In this document: positions 43,111 through 55,900 of the stretch, piece after piece
Layout of the letters: every line of letters begins with the position of its first letter
How positions within the stretch are numbered: the stretch's first letter is position 1
The notes under the pieces: model-generated
What the model was told of the DNA's origin: nothing
Seen by the model: only the letters and a program-made list of their open reading frames with translations
The model's database searches: none
Position numbers and translations under genes: made by a program
NCBI RefSeq assembly: GCF_000002985.6
Contig: NC_003280.10
Span: 12,644,501 to 12,708,500, forward strand
Direction: 5' to 3'
Length of the DNA: 64,000 bases
Source: Caenorhabditis elegans
Lineage: Eukaryota; Nematoda; Chromadorea; Rhabditida; Rhabditidae

Positions 43111-43495
43111 ACGCCTATAAAATTATGCAAACGCGCCTCGTCCACAAACGTTGGGTCTCGTTGGGAATTTGACGGCTAAATCGTAAATTCTAACGTTTTC
43201 GATAGTTTTTTTTTGCCGATTTGGCTGGTTTTAAGCTTTTTTTGAAATAAAAATAATGAAAAACGACGAAATATTCTTTAAAACTGGTAAAAGCGCTTTT
43301 ACCAGTTTTTTTTAGAATTTTTCGTCGTTTTTCCCTGATTTTTATTTCAAAAAATGCTTAAAAACAGATGAAATCGGCAAAAAATAATCGGAAACTTTTG
43401 AATTTATGAATTTCCCGCCGATACCTAACGAGACCCAACGTTTTGGGGCGGGGCGTTTCTATTTGGCAGTGGAGCGCGCTTGCACCATTTTATAG
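43110..43495. repeat. Palindromic element with AACGTTGGGTCTCGTTGGG arms
   Basis: The left arm has CACAAACGTTGGGTCTCGTT and a CTGGTAAAAGCGC centre. The right arm mirrors these as CTAACGAGACCCAACGTTTT, then TGGAGCGCGCTTGCACC and TTTATAGG. The ends ACGCCTATAAAATTATGCAA and TTGCACCATTTTATAGGTGT are inverted. Confidence 0.8.
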
Positions 43496-43558
43496 GTGTT
43501 CATCTACATTTTCGAGGCCAAAATTCCAATTTTTCTGGAAATTTCACAATTTCTTCAC

Positions 43559-43790
43559 CAAGGGTGGGTGGCAAACGACTTTTTTTTCGGCAAATCGGCA
43601 AACCGGCAAATTGCCGGAATTGAAAATTTCCGGCAAATCGGCACATTGCCGGAATTGAAAATTTCCGGAAAATCGGCAAATCGGCAAAGTGTCGGAATTG
43701 AAAATTTCCGGCAAATGGGCGAACCGGCAAAGTGGCATATTGGCAAACCGGCAAATTGTCTCAATTTGCCCAATTTGCCGCCCACGCCTG
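43559..43790. mobile_element. hAT-like element, third copy
   Basis: Ends are CAAGGGTGGGTGGCAA and TTGCCGCCCACGCCTG, and flanking octamers TTCTTCAC and TTCTGCAC match at 7 of 8 positions. The interior is a CGGCAAATCGGCAAATTGCC minisatellite. The same family as 1306-1774 and 8411-8532. Confidence 0.75.
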
Positions 43791-44240
43791 TTCTGCACTG
43801 CAAAACCTACACTCCTTATCTCCCCTGTTTTCCAAGTAAAAACTTGGAGAAAAGTTGCTCTAAACGAGAGAAATAGAGGGAAGAAGCGAAGAGCTTCTCC
43901 CCTTTTTTGCTCTTTTTGCTCATTTTTTTCTGCTCGTGGGCCCCGACGATTTTGCTCACTCACTTTTACATGAAGACATCTCCTCTCGCGCGGGGACCTC
44001 TTCTTTTCCCCGCACATTTTTCGTTTTTTTCCATCTTTTTTTGTGTGTTTTCCGGAAATCTCGGGTATTAGCAGAGAAGTGCTCCTTGTTTTTTGGCGGT
44101 TTTTTTCCATGATTTTTGAAGAAAATAGTCGCTGTTAAGCTCGTTTTTCAATAGGAAATCTGGAAAAAAATCAGTTTGAGATAGATTTTTCGATGTGAAA
44201 ACGATCAGATTTTTGAGAATTTTTTTTTTTGAAAATCTGA
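43791..44240. other. Intergenic sequence with promoter-like CT-rich block
   Basis: Bases 43800-44030 are pyrimidine-rich and GC-richer (GGGCCCCGACG, CTCTCGCGCGGGG) and could be a promoter or leader, but no exon boundary is clear. Confidence 0.3.
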
Positions 44241-44244
44241 GACT

Positions 44245-44775
44245 TTGCTTTTTTACACCCAAAATGACCCAAAACTACCGAATTTCGTAATTAGACCTTT
44301 TGAAAATTCCTCAGAAAAAAATTATGGGGGTTCAAAGTTTTGGAAAAAATTCTCATTTTCAGCTACAATCACAATTTTTCCAACTTCTCGGTGTCGTAGA
44401 GTCTGGAACTTAATTTTTTATTTAATCATCACTCTTAAATAAATATTTTGGTGTTTTATTAGGCGTTTTTTCGTACATTTTCGGCCAGTGGGGCACGAAT
44501 AAAAGTTACATTTTTGTGCCCCACTTACCGAAAATGTACGGATAAACGCCTAATAAAACACCACAATATTTATTAAATAGTGATAATTAAATAAAAATTA
44601 AGTTCCAGACGCTGCGAAGTTGGAAAAATCTGTGATTTTAGCTGAAAATGAGCATTTTTTCGCAGAACTTTGAACCGCCATAACTTTTTTTTGAGAAATT
44701 TTCAAAACGTCTCAATACGAAATTCGGTAGTTTTTGGTAATTTTGGGTATAAAAAAAACATATTTAACAATCCCC
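44245..44775. repeat. Palindromic element with TTTGTGCCCCACTTACCG core
   Basis: Outer ends TTTTTACACCCAAAATGACC and AATTTTGGGTATAAAAA mirror each other. The core GGCCAGTGGGGCACGAATAA faces TTTTTGTGCCCCACTTACCG. A second copy is at 49025-49635. Confidence 0.85.
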
Positions 44776-45235
44776 AATATCCCACATATGTCTTCACTCG
44801 AACTTTTTCCGAACCAAATTCCAAAAGTTTTTTGTACTTTTGAGTGGTCCCCTGGGGTCCCATGTATGGGTTTTCGGGTGAGAAATTTGAGAAATTCACG
44901 ATTTTTTCCAAATTTGGCGCTTTTGAACCGCTCAAAATTTCGAAAAATCAGGTTTTTTTCGCCAAATTCTTCCGAATAAGTGAAATTCCACGCCTTGCTG
45001 GTAGATCACTTCTAATCAGTTGTCTTATCTTTTCCGCCGTCTGATTTGACGAGATAATTGGGGTGGGTTTTTGATGTGTCTGCGTCTCGTCTCGACCTTC
45101 AGAATCTGATTTTCTATTCCTCATGACGAGCTGTTCCGGCTGACACATAGCTTTTTTTTTTCTCGAGAAAATTTCAAGAAAATTCCCGATTCCTTAACTA
45201 TTTTCCTATGAAAATTAAGCAATTAACCACGATTT

Positions 45236-46320
45236 TTTCCGGCAAATTGGCAAATTGTTTGAATTGAAATTTCCGGCAAATTGGCCAAATTTACCGAAAA
45301 AACGGCAACTGCCGATTTGCCGAGTTTGCTAAAAAATTTCGGCAAATCGGCAAATTGTTGGAATTAAAAATTTCCGGCAAGTTGGCAAATTGCCGGAATT
45401 AATATTTCCGGCAAATCGGAATATTGCCGGAATTGAAAATTTCCGGAAAATTGGCAAATTTCCGGCAAATTGCCAGAATTGAAATTTCGGCAAATCGGCG
45501 AATTTCCGGCTAATCGGAAAATTGCCAGAATTGAAATTTCCGGCAAATCGGCGAATTTTCGGAATTGAAATTTCCGGCAAAAAAACGGCATATTGCCGGA
45601 ATTGAAATTTCCGGAAAATCGGCGAATTTCCGGAATTGAAATTTCCGGCAAAAAAGGCATATTGCCGGAATTAAAATTTCCGGCAAAAACCGGCATATTG
45701 CCGGAATTAAAATTTCCGGCAAAAACCGGCATATTGCCGGAATTTAAATTTCCGGCAAAAACCGGCAAAAAAAACGGCATATTGCCGGAATTGAAATTTC
45801 CGATTAATCGGCAATTTGCCAGAATTGAAGTTTCCGGCAAAAACCCGCAAATTGCCAGATTTAAAAGTTTCCGGCAAATCGGAATATTGCCGGAATTGAA
45901 AATTTCCGGCAACTCGTCAAATTGCCGGAAATAAAAATTTCCGGCAAATCGGCAAATTGCAGGAATTGAAATTTCCGGCAAATCGGCAAATTGCCGGAAA
46001 TAAAAATTTCCGGCAAATCGGAATATTGCCGGAATTGAAAATTTCCGGCAAAAAAACGGCACACATTGCCGAAATTGAAAATTTCTTCCACATCGGAAAA
46101 TTGCCGGAATTGAAAATTTCCGGCAAATCGGCAAACCGGCGAATTGCCGATTCACCAAATTTGCAGGAAAACGGCACATTTTTTTTTTTGGAAATTTCAT
46201 AATTTCATTTTCAATCGACAAAATTGTACGCATCCTTTTCCGGCTTACCGGCAATTTGCCGGAATTGAAATTTCCGGCAAATCGGTAAACGGGCAATTTA
46301 CCGAATTTGTCGACAAAAAA
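45236..46320. repeat. CGGCAAATTGCCGGAATTG minisatellite array, 1.1 kb
   Basis: About 30 degenerate units of 35-40 bases built from TTTCCGGCAAATCGGCAAA and TTGCCGGAATTGAAA. Unlike the three short elements it has no hAT-like terminus, so it is an expanded or truncated member. The 325-codon minus-strand frame over it is a repeat artefact. Confidence 0.9.
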
Positions 46321-46708
46321 ATTTGCTCCTAGTCGGACCATTGAGGCAATATGTGTAGAGTGCGAATTAATTTCGAAGAAGAAATGTCAAATTTTGGTCG
46401 AAAATTTTTGAAGTTTTCCATCCGAATTCTATCTGATACTTGCTCACGAATTTTCTCATGCACACACACACACACATTAAAATGCTCACATACTTGTGCT
46501 CTTCAAACCTCATCTGAAATTCTGAAAAGTTTCCGTCATCGTCGTGTCTAAGTCTCTCTCGCTTCTCACACACCCCTCCCGAAGGAGTTAATCGGGTTAG
46601 GAGTAGGCGAAAATACTTGTTTATTTGTTATTCTTTGTACGCCTTGTTAGACTATAGACTGAAGCGTTTTTCTGGCGAAAAAAGCCGAAAAAATAGCAAT
46701 TTTTACCT

Positions 46709-46870
46709 CACGTGGTGTAGATCTACAAAAAATGCGGGAGAAGAGACGCAGAGTTCTTTCAACTGATTTCGCATGGTCAAGAACGTGCTGACGTCACATA
46801 TTTTTGGGCCAACAAAAATTCCCGCATTTTTTGTAGATCAAACCGTGATGGGACAGCCTAGCACCACGTG
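46709..46870. mobile_element. GATCTACAAAAAATGCGGG palindromic element, copy 6, with 6-bp target duplication
   Basis: It runs from CACGTGGTGTAGATC to CTAGCACCACGTG and is flanked by TTACCT on both sides (46703-46708 and 46871-46876). The interior holds AATGCGGGAGAAGAGACGC, GCTGACGTCAC and CCCGCATTTTTTGTAGATC. Confidence 0.85.
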
Positions 46871-47396
46871 TTACCTCAGTTTCACTGGAATTTCAAATTT
46901 TTCCCGCCAAGTGGTACTGTAGCAGTTTTTCTCAAGTTTTTCTCATAATTTGGCAATTTGATAATTTCAAATTTGAAAAAAAAACCAACGTAGCAGCCGA
47001 GTGACTCATGATTAAAACACGTTTGTCGTCGTCTCCTTCTCCTCCTGTGCTCCCGCCGTTCCCAAATGTATTGCACAATGTGCACACGGACACACACACA
47101 CACTTTACACCTCTGCGTCTCTTGTTCTCTTTCACCACCGAAATGCTTGCAAAATCTGGTTGAACGGTTTCCACGTCATTTTGGTTCCCCACGTTGTTCA
47201 CTGATGGAGTTTTTTCTAGGTTTTGAGCGTTAAATTTTTTGAAAAACCCTAGAAAAATGTTGTTTCTACTGTTGTCAGAAAACTCCAATCGTTGGGAATG
47301 TATATGTTTGTCGGACATGAAAATTTCCGGCAAATTGCCGGTTTACCGAATTTGCCGGAAAAACGACAATTCGGCAAAATTGTACGCATCCTATAA

Positions 47397-48049
47397 ATAG
47401 GGTGGTCGGCAAACGATTTTTTCAGGCAAATCGGCAAATTGGTGGAATTTTTGCAAATGTCAAATCAATGTTTTTTTCTCAATCTTTCTGAGATTTTTAG
47501 CTTTAATTCACAACTTGAAAAGTTACTATAGAAATAAAAATAAAAATTTCCGGCAAATCGGGAAATTGCTGGAATTGAAAATTTCCGGAAAATTGTTGGA
47601 ATTGAAAATTCCGGCAAATCGGCAAACCGGCAATTTGCTGAAATTTAAATATTCCGGCAAATCGGAAAACCTGCAAATTGCTGGAATTGTAAATTTCCGG
47701 CAAATCGGCAAATTGCTGGAATTGTAAATTTCCGGCAAATCGGCAAATTGCTGGAATTGTAAATTTCCGGAAAATCGGCAAACCGGCAGATTGCCGGAAT
47801 TGAAATTTCCGGCAAATCGGTATATTGGCGGAATTGAAAATTTCCGGCAAATCGGTAAACCGGCTAATTGCCAGAATTTAGCATTTTTGACAAATCGGCA
47901 AATTGCTGGAATTGAAAATTTTCGGAAAATCGGCAAACCGGCAGATTGCTGGAATTGAAAAATTCCGGCAAATCGGCAAACCAGCAATTTGCTGGAATTG
48001 TAAATTTCCGGCAAATCGACAATTTGTCGATTTCCGCGGCCCACCTCTG
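47397..48049. repeat. CGGCAAATCGGC minisatellite with degenerate hAT-like ends
   Basis: The left part ATAGGGTGGTCGGCAAACG and right part CCGCGGCCCACCTCTG resemble the hAT-like terminus, but the flanking octamers (TCCTATAA and AGTTTGAT) do not match. The interior is mostly TTGCTGGAATTGAAAATTTC units, interrupted at 47441-47540 by unrelated sequence. A short similar stretch lies at 47318-47380. Confidence 0.7.
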
Positions 48050-48189
48050 AGTTTGATTTACTTCTCTCCAATTAGAAAAAAATTTGGCTTCTGCCATTTT
48101 ACTAGCTAAAATGTGCAAATTAACAAAAAAATTTCCGGGCTTGAGAGGTGGCATTTTCTAATTACCCCATCACATTCTCCTTCACACAC

Positions 48190-48466
48190 ACTTTAGACAT
48201 TTGAGCATATTCCTTCACATTCCTACTGGCCTTCCACTTTTCGCTCGACGAGCCTATTTGTTTTGTGCTCCGTCCGTTCGTCCGTCCGTCCGTTCATCCT
48301 CGATCCACTCTCGTTTTCCGTTCTTATCGAACTTTCTTCTTCACTTTGTTGCTGTCTATTTCTCCGCGATTCACACAATCGTTTTAATTCGGATATAGGT
48401 TACTCGGAGGAGAAATCAATAAATGCAGATTCTGCGAGATTTTTCCATCCATAAATTCCTTCCGAC
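48190..48466 (+). promoter_or_regulatory. Promoter and 5' leader exon of the low-complexity gene
   Basis: A GC- and CT-richer block with a (CCGT)n run (CGTCCGTTCGTCCGTCCGTC) ends at CCGAC before a strong donor GTAAGT at 48467. It probably supplies the leader spliced to 49912. It contains ATG at 48423 in good context; after splicing that frame stops at 49960, overlapping the main start codon by eight bases. Confidence 0.45.
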
Positions 48467-48566
48467 GTAAGTACACGAATAATTCTCCGAAAAGTGATCA
48501 GTTTACGGTGTCGGTGGACACACGCCAAGAGTTTGGACTAGGGATTATAGGTTTGTCGCTTGTTGG

Positions 48567-48612
48567 AGAGAGAGAGAGAGAGACATAGAGATGATGATGA
48601 TGATGATGATGA
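48567..48612. repeat. GA and GAT microsatellites
   Basis: A (GA)n run at about 48567-48583 is followed by (GAT)n, seven units, at about 48589-48611, both just downstream of the leader exon in its intron. Confidence 0.9.
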
Positions 48613-49024
48613 GAATACCCGTTTTGTTCACCCCGACGTCGGCCTATTCAATACCTTTTTTGTCGCCGTGTTCTTCTGTCTTCTTTGACGTCTGCGCCTC
48701 CTCGTTGGAAGTGTGTCGGCGATGGCGTTCGTATTATAACTTTTGCGTTACCTTTTTGTCGATTTTAGGATTTTACCAATTTTATTTCATATATTAGAGT
48801 TCCGGGCGGTCCTAAAGAATTTGTAGCTTAAAATCGCGTATTTTTCTGTTGCTTTTGGGATTTTTCTGATAATTTGACGGTTGCGTTTATTTAAAAGCTT
48901 AGAAATTAAAGCCCCACTTGGTTTTCGTGGAGCTTTTGCAGTATCTTTTAGGCAATAATTTTAGCTTTTTATACTTTTGGTAATATGCTAATGCAGAATT
49001 CTGAACTAGGTATTTAAAATGGAG

Positions 49025-49635
49025 TACCGAAATTAGAAACTTTGTTTTTTACACCCAAAATGACCGAAAAATACCGAATTTGGTAATGAGACGTTTTGAA
49101 AATTTCTCAAAAAAAAGTTATGGCGGTTCAAAGTTTTGGAAAAAAGGCTCATTTTCAGCTAAAATCACAGATTTTTTCCAACTTCTCGGTGCCGCAGAGT
49201 CTGGAACTTAATTTTTATTTAATTATCATTGTTTAAATAAATATTGTGTTCTTTTATTTGGCGTTTATTTATTAATTAAAGACAATTTTCGGTCAGTGGG
49301 GCACAAAAATGTAACTTTTATTTGTGCCCCTCTGACCGAAAATTGTCTTTAATTAATAAATAAACACCAAATAAAAGAACACAATATTTATTTTTAAAAA
49401 AAGATAATTAAATAAAAATTAAGTTCTAGACGCTGCGACACCGAGAAGTTGGCAAAAATCTGTGATTTTAGCTGAAAATGAGCTTTTTTTCCAGAACTTT
49501 GAGCCATCAGAACTTTTTTTTGAGAAATTTTCAAAGAAATTTTCAAAAAACGTCTCATTACGAAATTCGGTAATTTTAGGTAATTTTGGATCTAAAAAAG
49601 CAAAGTCTTAAATTTCGGTACCCCACCGTTAACTA
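49025..49635. repeat. Palindromic element with TTTGTGCCCC core, second copy
   Basis: The same family as 44245-44775: ends ACTTTGTTTTTTACACCC and TCTAAAAAAGCAAAGTC, core GTCAGTGGGGCACAAAAATG opposite TTTGTGCCCCTCTGACCG. The outermost ATGGAGTACCGAAATT and AAATTTCGGTACCCCA are also inverted. Confidence 0.85.
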
Positions 49636-49952
49636 GTTTTTTTTAAGTAAAATTGGTAAATTTTTGGGCAATTCTATCTTTTTAACAGTGATTTTAATTT
49701 GATGTTTAGCTTGGGTTTTGAAATTTATTGGAGCTTATTGACTAAAAATAATCGTGCTGTTTTAGGCTTCTGCACTATTCAAACTAATTTAAGTGTCAAT
49801 TTTGTAATAAAATGAGCTTTTCCTATTTTCTAAAATTTTTCTCGTTTGCGTTTTTTTTTACTGTGACTTTTCCCTGTGAAATTCTCCTCCACAATTTCGC
49901 CGAATTTCCAGATATTTCTCAAATCTCCGATGCATCTGTGTGCTCCGCCGTC

Positions 49953-52900
49953 ATGAATGATCAGCAACAACAGCAACAGCAGCAGCAGGCTCAACGGGAA
50001 AGAGCCGGCACGGTGTATTATGATGCTCAACAAAATTTGTGAGATTTTGAGGAAAAAAAAATCATTCTTTCAAGTCAAAAATTTTTTTTTTGGAAATTTT
50101 TTTTTAGTAAAAAATAGAAAAAAAATGGACAAAGAGTATCGAATTTCTCTGGAATTTTCGATGATCCGCGTCGTTTTTTTTTTCAAGCCAATGCATTTTT
50201 GATTTTTTGCTTCAAAATTTGAAATTCCCCCCCAATTTTCCGTTTGAGACCTCTTTATTTACAGCGGGACCCCGCCAAAATCGTCTGATCATCAGAAGAA
50301 TAATATGAGTAGTGGTGGAGACTACAAAGACTACAACAAAATGGGCATTCGAAAAGCGTCTGGATCGTCGGAGAGAGGAGGAATTACTGGTGGTGGTGGA
50401 GGTGGAGGACCTACTGATGATATACTTTATGAGAGGGTTCATACGGTGGGTTTTTGGATTATTTTTCAAATTGAAAAAATTATTAAATTAAATTAATTTT
50501 TAAAAAAAATTGGAAAAATTTGGAAAAATTGGAAAAAAAATGTTTTTTTGGAAACAATGTTTCTAAAAATATTTTTAAATTTTTTATTTAATTTTTTTTA
50601 GGTTTTAAAAATCAAAAATAAACATTAATAATGGATTTTTTCGAAAATATATTTAAAAAAAAGGAAATTTTTTGTTAAAATTGAACAAAAAATTGGAAAA
50701 TTGCCGTTTTTTTTTTTTTGATTGTACAAAAATTTTCTGTCCATACTGTGCCCAAAATATTCAAATTTTCACAATTTACCAATAACCGCTTGTAAAAAAT
50801 CGCCAAAAAATTTCCAAAAAAATTTGTTTTTTGTGATAAAAATAAAAATAAAAAAATTTTTGGATTTAAAAAAAATTTGACTCAAAAAAAGAGAAAAAAA
50901 AGAGAAGGAAAAAAGAAAGAGAAAAGAAGAAAGAGAAAAAAGAGAGAAAAAAGAAAGAGAAAAAAGAGAAAAAGAGAATGATTGAAAAAAAAACTTTAAA
51001 AAAAGGAGAAAGAGAAAAAGAGAGAAATAAAGAGAAAGAGAAAAAGAGAGAAATAAAGAGAAAGAGAAAAAGAGATAAAAGAGAGAGAAAAAAAGAGAGA
51101 AAAAAAGAGAAAAAGAGAGAAAAAAAAGAGACAAAAAGAGAAACAAAAAAGAGAAAAAAAGAGGAAAAAAGAGAGAAAAAAAGAAAAAAAGAGAATAAAA
51201 GAGAAACAAAGAGAAAAAAGGAGAAAAAAAAGAGACAAAAAGAGAAACAAAAAAGAGAAAAAAAGAGGAAAAAAGAGAGAAAAAAAGAAAAAAAAAGATG
51301 AGAAAAAAGAGGAAGAAAAAAATAAAGAGAACAAAAGAGGAAAAAAGAGGAAAAAATAGAAAAAAATATTTAAAAAGGCAAAAAAAAAGAAAAAAAGCTA
51401 AAGAAAAAACTAAATAAATTTTTAATTAAAAAAATAGCGAAAATTTTCGTTTAATTTGAAAATTGTCGAAAACAATTTTTTTGGTAAAATTCGATTTTAA
51501 AAAATGTTAATTTTTTCTAAAAAATCTTTTTAAAATTGTGATTTTTTGGCGAAAAAAACACAACTTTAGACGAAAAAATCAAAATAGATTTTTTAATGCA
51601 AAAAAAATATTTTTTAAAATTTTTTCAGGAACGCCGCCATCACCACCAAACATCCTCACCGTCCCAATATCCGCGTCCCCCGTCACGTGACCGAGAATCC
51701 CAGCCACCACCCACACAGCCACGTCACCACCATCACCAACCTACAGTAATCCACCACCCGATTCGATCTACCGGAAGCCCGCCGGTGATGATGGCGCCGA
51801 TGTCAACGTCATATGACTATTCGATTGGCTCATCAGCCGGATTTCGGAAGCAGGAGCTCGACGAGCTTCATAAGTCGCCTGGAAGTCGGTGGGCGGCTCG
51901 CGGAGCACAACAACAGCAGGAAGATTTCAGACCGGGGCCAAGGGCTAGGTGTGTACAATGGAAATTTGTGAAAAAATCTGGAAAAATTTGGAAAAATTGG
52001 AAAATTTATATTTGTCCTGAAATTTCCGGCAAATCGGCAAGTTGCTGGAATTGAACATTTCCGGCAAATCGACAAATTGCTGGAATTTAGAATTACCGGA
52101 AAATTGGCAAACCGGCAAAATGCTGGAATTGAAAATTTCCGGCAAGTCGGAAAATCGGCGAATTGCTGGAATTGAAAATTTTCGGCGAATTGGCAAATTG
52201 CTGGAATTGAAAATTTCCGACAAATTGGCAAACCGGCAAAATGCTGGAATTGAAAATTTCCGGCAAGTCGGAAAATCGGCAAATTGCTGGAATTGAAAAT
52301 TTCCGGCAAATTGCTAATTTGCTGGATTTGAAAATTACCGGCAAATTGCTGGAATTGAAATTTTCCGGAAAATCGGCAAAAATTGGCAAATTGCCGGATT
52401 TAAAAATTTTTGTGAAAAATTTCCAAAAAATGGTCAAATTACATACAAAAATTCAGAAAAAAAAGATTAAAAAAATTTTTTTGATCTCTAGATTTTCCCT
52501 AAAAAATTGGATCATTCTACGACTTTTGGAATTTTTTTTAAAAATTCGCGAAAATATGTTTTTTTTCATTTTCACCTATTTTTCCAGCTCGGCGGCCAAT
52601 ATCGATGCTCTATTTGCTCCAAAATCTGGTTCAAGAACACAATCGGCTTCATCATCATCGGGACCATCTTCACGAATGGCTGGTGGATATGAGCCGTCAG
52701 GAGGTGAAAATATGGCAAATGTCGTTTTTTCGAGAAAATCGGCTGCTCCGCGAGGAGCTAGTGACAAGGACTTTGGAGTGGTTGGAGCATATTCGAGTGA
52801 GCGGCGAGCGGAGCAGCAAGCTGGTGGAGCTGGTGGTGGATATGGAAGAAGAGGAGGAAATAGTAGTGGGGGTATTAAATTTGAAAATTTGAAAAATTGT

Positions 52901-55900
52901 GTTTCTTGTAAAATTTTTTTTGGGAATTTTGAAAAAATTCATTTTTTCGTCAAAATCCAAAATTCCAGGAAAAAATCTCTTTTTTCGAAAAATAACATTT
53001 AAAAAAATCCCCAATTTTCAAATTCCCAAAAAAAAAACGTTTTGTTGAAAAATCGTAAAAACGTTGAAATTCTGAAAAATGTATAGTCAAAATTTGAATG
53101 TTTAGAAAAAAAAACCAAATTCAGATTTTTCAAAAAATCAACAAAAAATCGTTTTAAAAAAAACTTAAAGACACTTTTTTCCATAAAAATGGAAAAAAAT
53201 CTAAATCTTCAGTTAAAATTCTTATTTTTCACCTATTAAAAGAAAATCTTCGAATATTTGATTTTCAAACAATTACCAAAAATTTGAAAATTCAAAAAAA
53301 TTTGAATTTTTAGAACAAAAAACTTTTTTTTCAACTAAAAGTTCAGGAAAAAACATAAATCTTACCAAAAAAAATTTTTTTAGCAGAAAATCCTTTTGTG
53401 GAATTGAAAAAATTGCTCAAAATATGAATTTTTAGGGTTTTTAGAAGAAAAAATGTCTTGAAATTTCCAGAAATTTGAAAAAAAAGTGAATTTCTGAAAA
53501 AAAAACAACTTTACCGAAAAAATAAGAAAAAAAAACTTTTTTCCAGTTTTTTTTCTGTCGAAAATTTAAATTTCCGTTGAAAGAAGGTTTTTACTTTTTT
53601 TTCAATAAAAATATTCGAAAATGTTTTTTTTTTTTTTTTTTCTAGAATTAGACAGTTTTTTTTCAAAAAAATCGTTAATTTTTCGTAAAATCGAAGAAAA
53701 AAATCATTTTTTTGAAACATTGAAAAATATTTTTTCAGAGAAAAAACCTTTTATTAACGACAGTTTGAAAAAAATCGAAAAAAAAAACTTTTTCTCCCAG
53801 TTTTTCTGAAAAGTCGTTTTTTGACTGAGCAAAACTCTTTTTTTAAGGGAAAAATATTTTGAAATTCAAAAAAAAATCGTCAGCGAAAAATTGAAAAACC
53901 GAACTCTGACTTTAAAAAAATCGAAAAACTCTTTTTTTAGTGAAAAAATGTCTTGAAATTCCAAAAAAACATTCGTCAAAATTTGAATTTTCAGTTGAAA
54001 ATATTCAGGTTTTCGTTTTTTTTTTGTTGAAAAAAAAAATAGAATTTGACAGATTTTTCTTTTAAAAAATCGATTTTTTTTTTAGAAAAACTGAGCAAAA
54101 CTCTTTTTTTTATAGGGAAAAATGTTTTAAAATTCAAAAAAAAATCGTCAAAATTTAAATTTTCAGTTGAAAATGTTTTCATTTTTTGTTCCATAAAAAA
54201 ATATTCGAGAATTAATTTTTTTTTTAATTTTTCGTAAAATCGAATTATTCTTTCAAAAATACACTTTTTTTTCAGCAAAACCGCAAGTCTGTCAACACTC
54301 GAACGACTACGAGCTGGATCCCCGACTCAATGTGACTTATCCGCAATTCTATGTGGATGACTGGAAAGATCGGCACTCACCGCATCATTCCCATCATCCC
54401 CAGCATCACCAGGTCGTCGGCAATATGACACCAACTGCGTCATCATCAGGAGGATATCCACGTGTTCCAGTTCCACGTCACTCACCGTCGTTTACGTCAT
54501 CGGCGACAGTTTACCCGTTGCCGGGTACTGGTGGACGGCCACGATTCGGAAGTGATGCTCATCGGTTAGGAATTGGAAGATTTGAATGGGAAAATATTTT
54601 GGAAATATTGGGAAATTTTTGTTTAAAAAAATATAGTAAAAATGGAAAAAAAATGTTACTGATATTCGAAAAAAATTAAAAAAATTTTTTTTTTTGAAAA
54701 AATACAATTTTGTCAAAAATCATGAACTGAGCCTCGAGAGCTGAACTTCGGAAAAAATTTTAATTTAAAAAAATTGAAATTGAAGCCTTAAAATTCAATT
54801 CAATAAAGCTGGAAGATTGCAAAAATTAAAAAAAAAAACGTTTTTTTTTAATAATTTAGAAAAATCTTTTTTTTTTTCAACAAAAAAAAATTAGAGAATA
54901 TTGGAAGATTTGAGCGAAAAAATCGAAAAAAAATTGGAAAATTATCAGAAAAATCAGTTTTGGAAAATTTTAAGAAATGTGAAAAATGTAAAAAATCTTT
55001 GAAATTTGAAAAAAAAAACCCTATTTTCTCAAAAATTGATTCAAAAAAATATTTTTCCTACAAACAAAAATCTAATAATTGGAGGCATAATTCAAATGTT
55101 CCGATAAAAAATTTTAATTTAAAAAAAATTGAAATTGAAGCCATAAAATTAAATTCAATAAAGCTGGAATATTGCAAAAATTAAAAAAATTCAGTAAATT
55201 CAATTTCAAATTTCCTCAAGTTTTTTTTTTCAACAAAGCATTTAGAAACGGCCAAAAAGCTTGAAAAAAATTCTGGAAATTTTTTTTTTCAACTAAAAAT
55301 TAGAGAAAAATTGGGAAAAAATGGCTTTGAAAATTCATTTAAATTATTTTTTTTTATTTTTATTTATTTTTGTTTGTTTTTCTATTTTCAGTATGAAAAA
55401 CAATATTTTTAAAAAATTGAATTTTTATGGATAGTACATGAAAATTATGCAAAAGCCTACTTCTGGGGCTGAAAACCAATTTTCTGAAACTACCGTAACC
55501 CTACAGTATTCCTACCGTACCACTACTGTACCACTACAGTACCCCGACTATATCCCTACACTAACCCCAACTCACTATCCCTCCAGAAGCCAAAACTTCA
55601 CAGACTACAAAGACTACATACACTACAAACTATGTACAAACGGAATAAGCGCTTTATATATAGTAAATGATATTCATTTTACAAATATTTTTCCAAACCT
55701 TGAAACATTTTTTTTTAAATAAAAAAAAATTGAAAATTGAAGCCAAATCAATAAAGCTGGAAAATAGCAACAGCAAAAAAAAAAAATTGGGAAAATTATA
55801 AGAAATATCAGTTTTGGAAACTTTGAAGAACTGTAAAAATCTTTGAAAATTGAAAAAAAAAACCAATTTTCTCAAAAATTGATTTTTGAAAAAACTATTT

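Noticed and set aside
45364..46341. 325-codon minus-strand frame (Phe/Pro/Cys/Arg-rich) and similar ones at 1.3-1.8, 43.5-44.1, 47.5-48.1 and 51.8-52.4 kb
   Set aside because: All are translations of the CGGCAAATCGGCAAATTGCC minisatellite.
50769..51334. Lys/Glu/Arg-rich and Phe/Ser/Leu-rich frames
   Set aside because: Products of the polypurine tract inside an intron.
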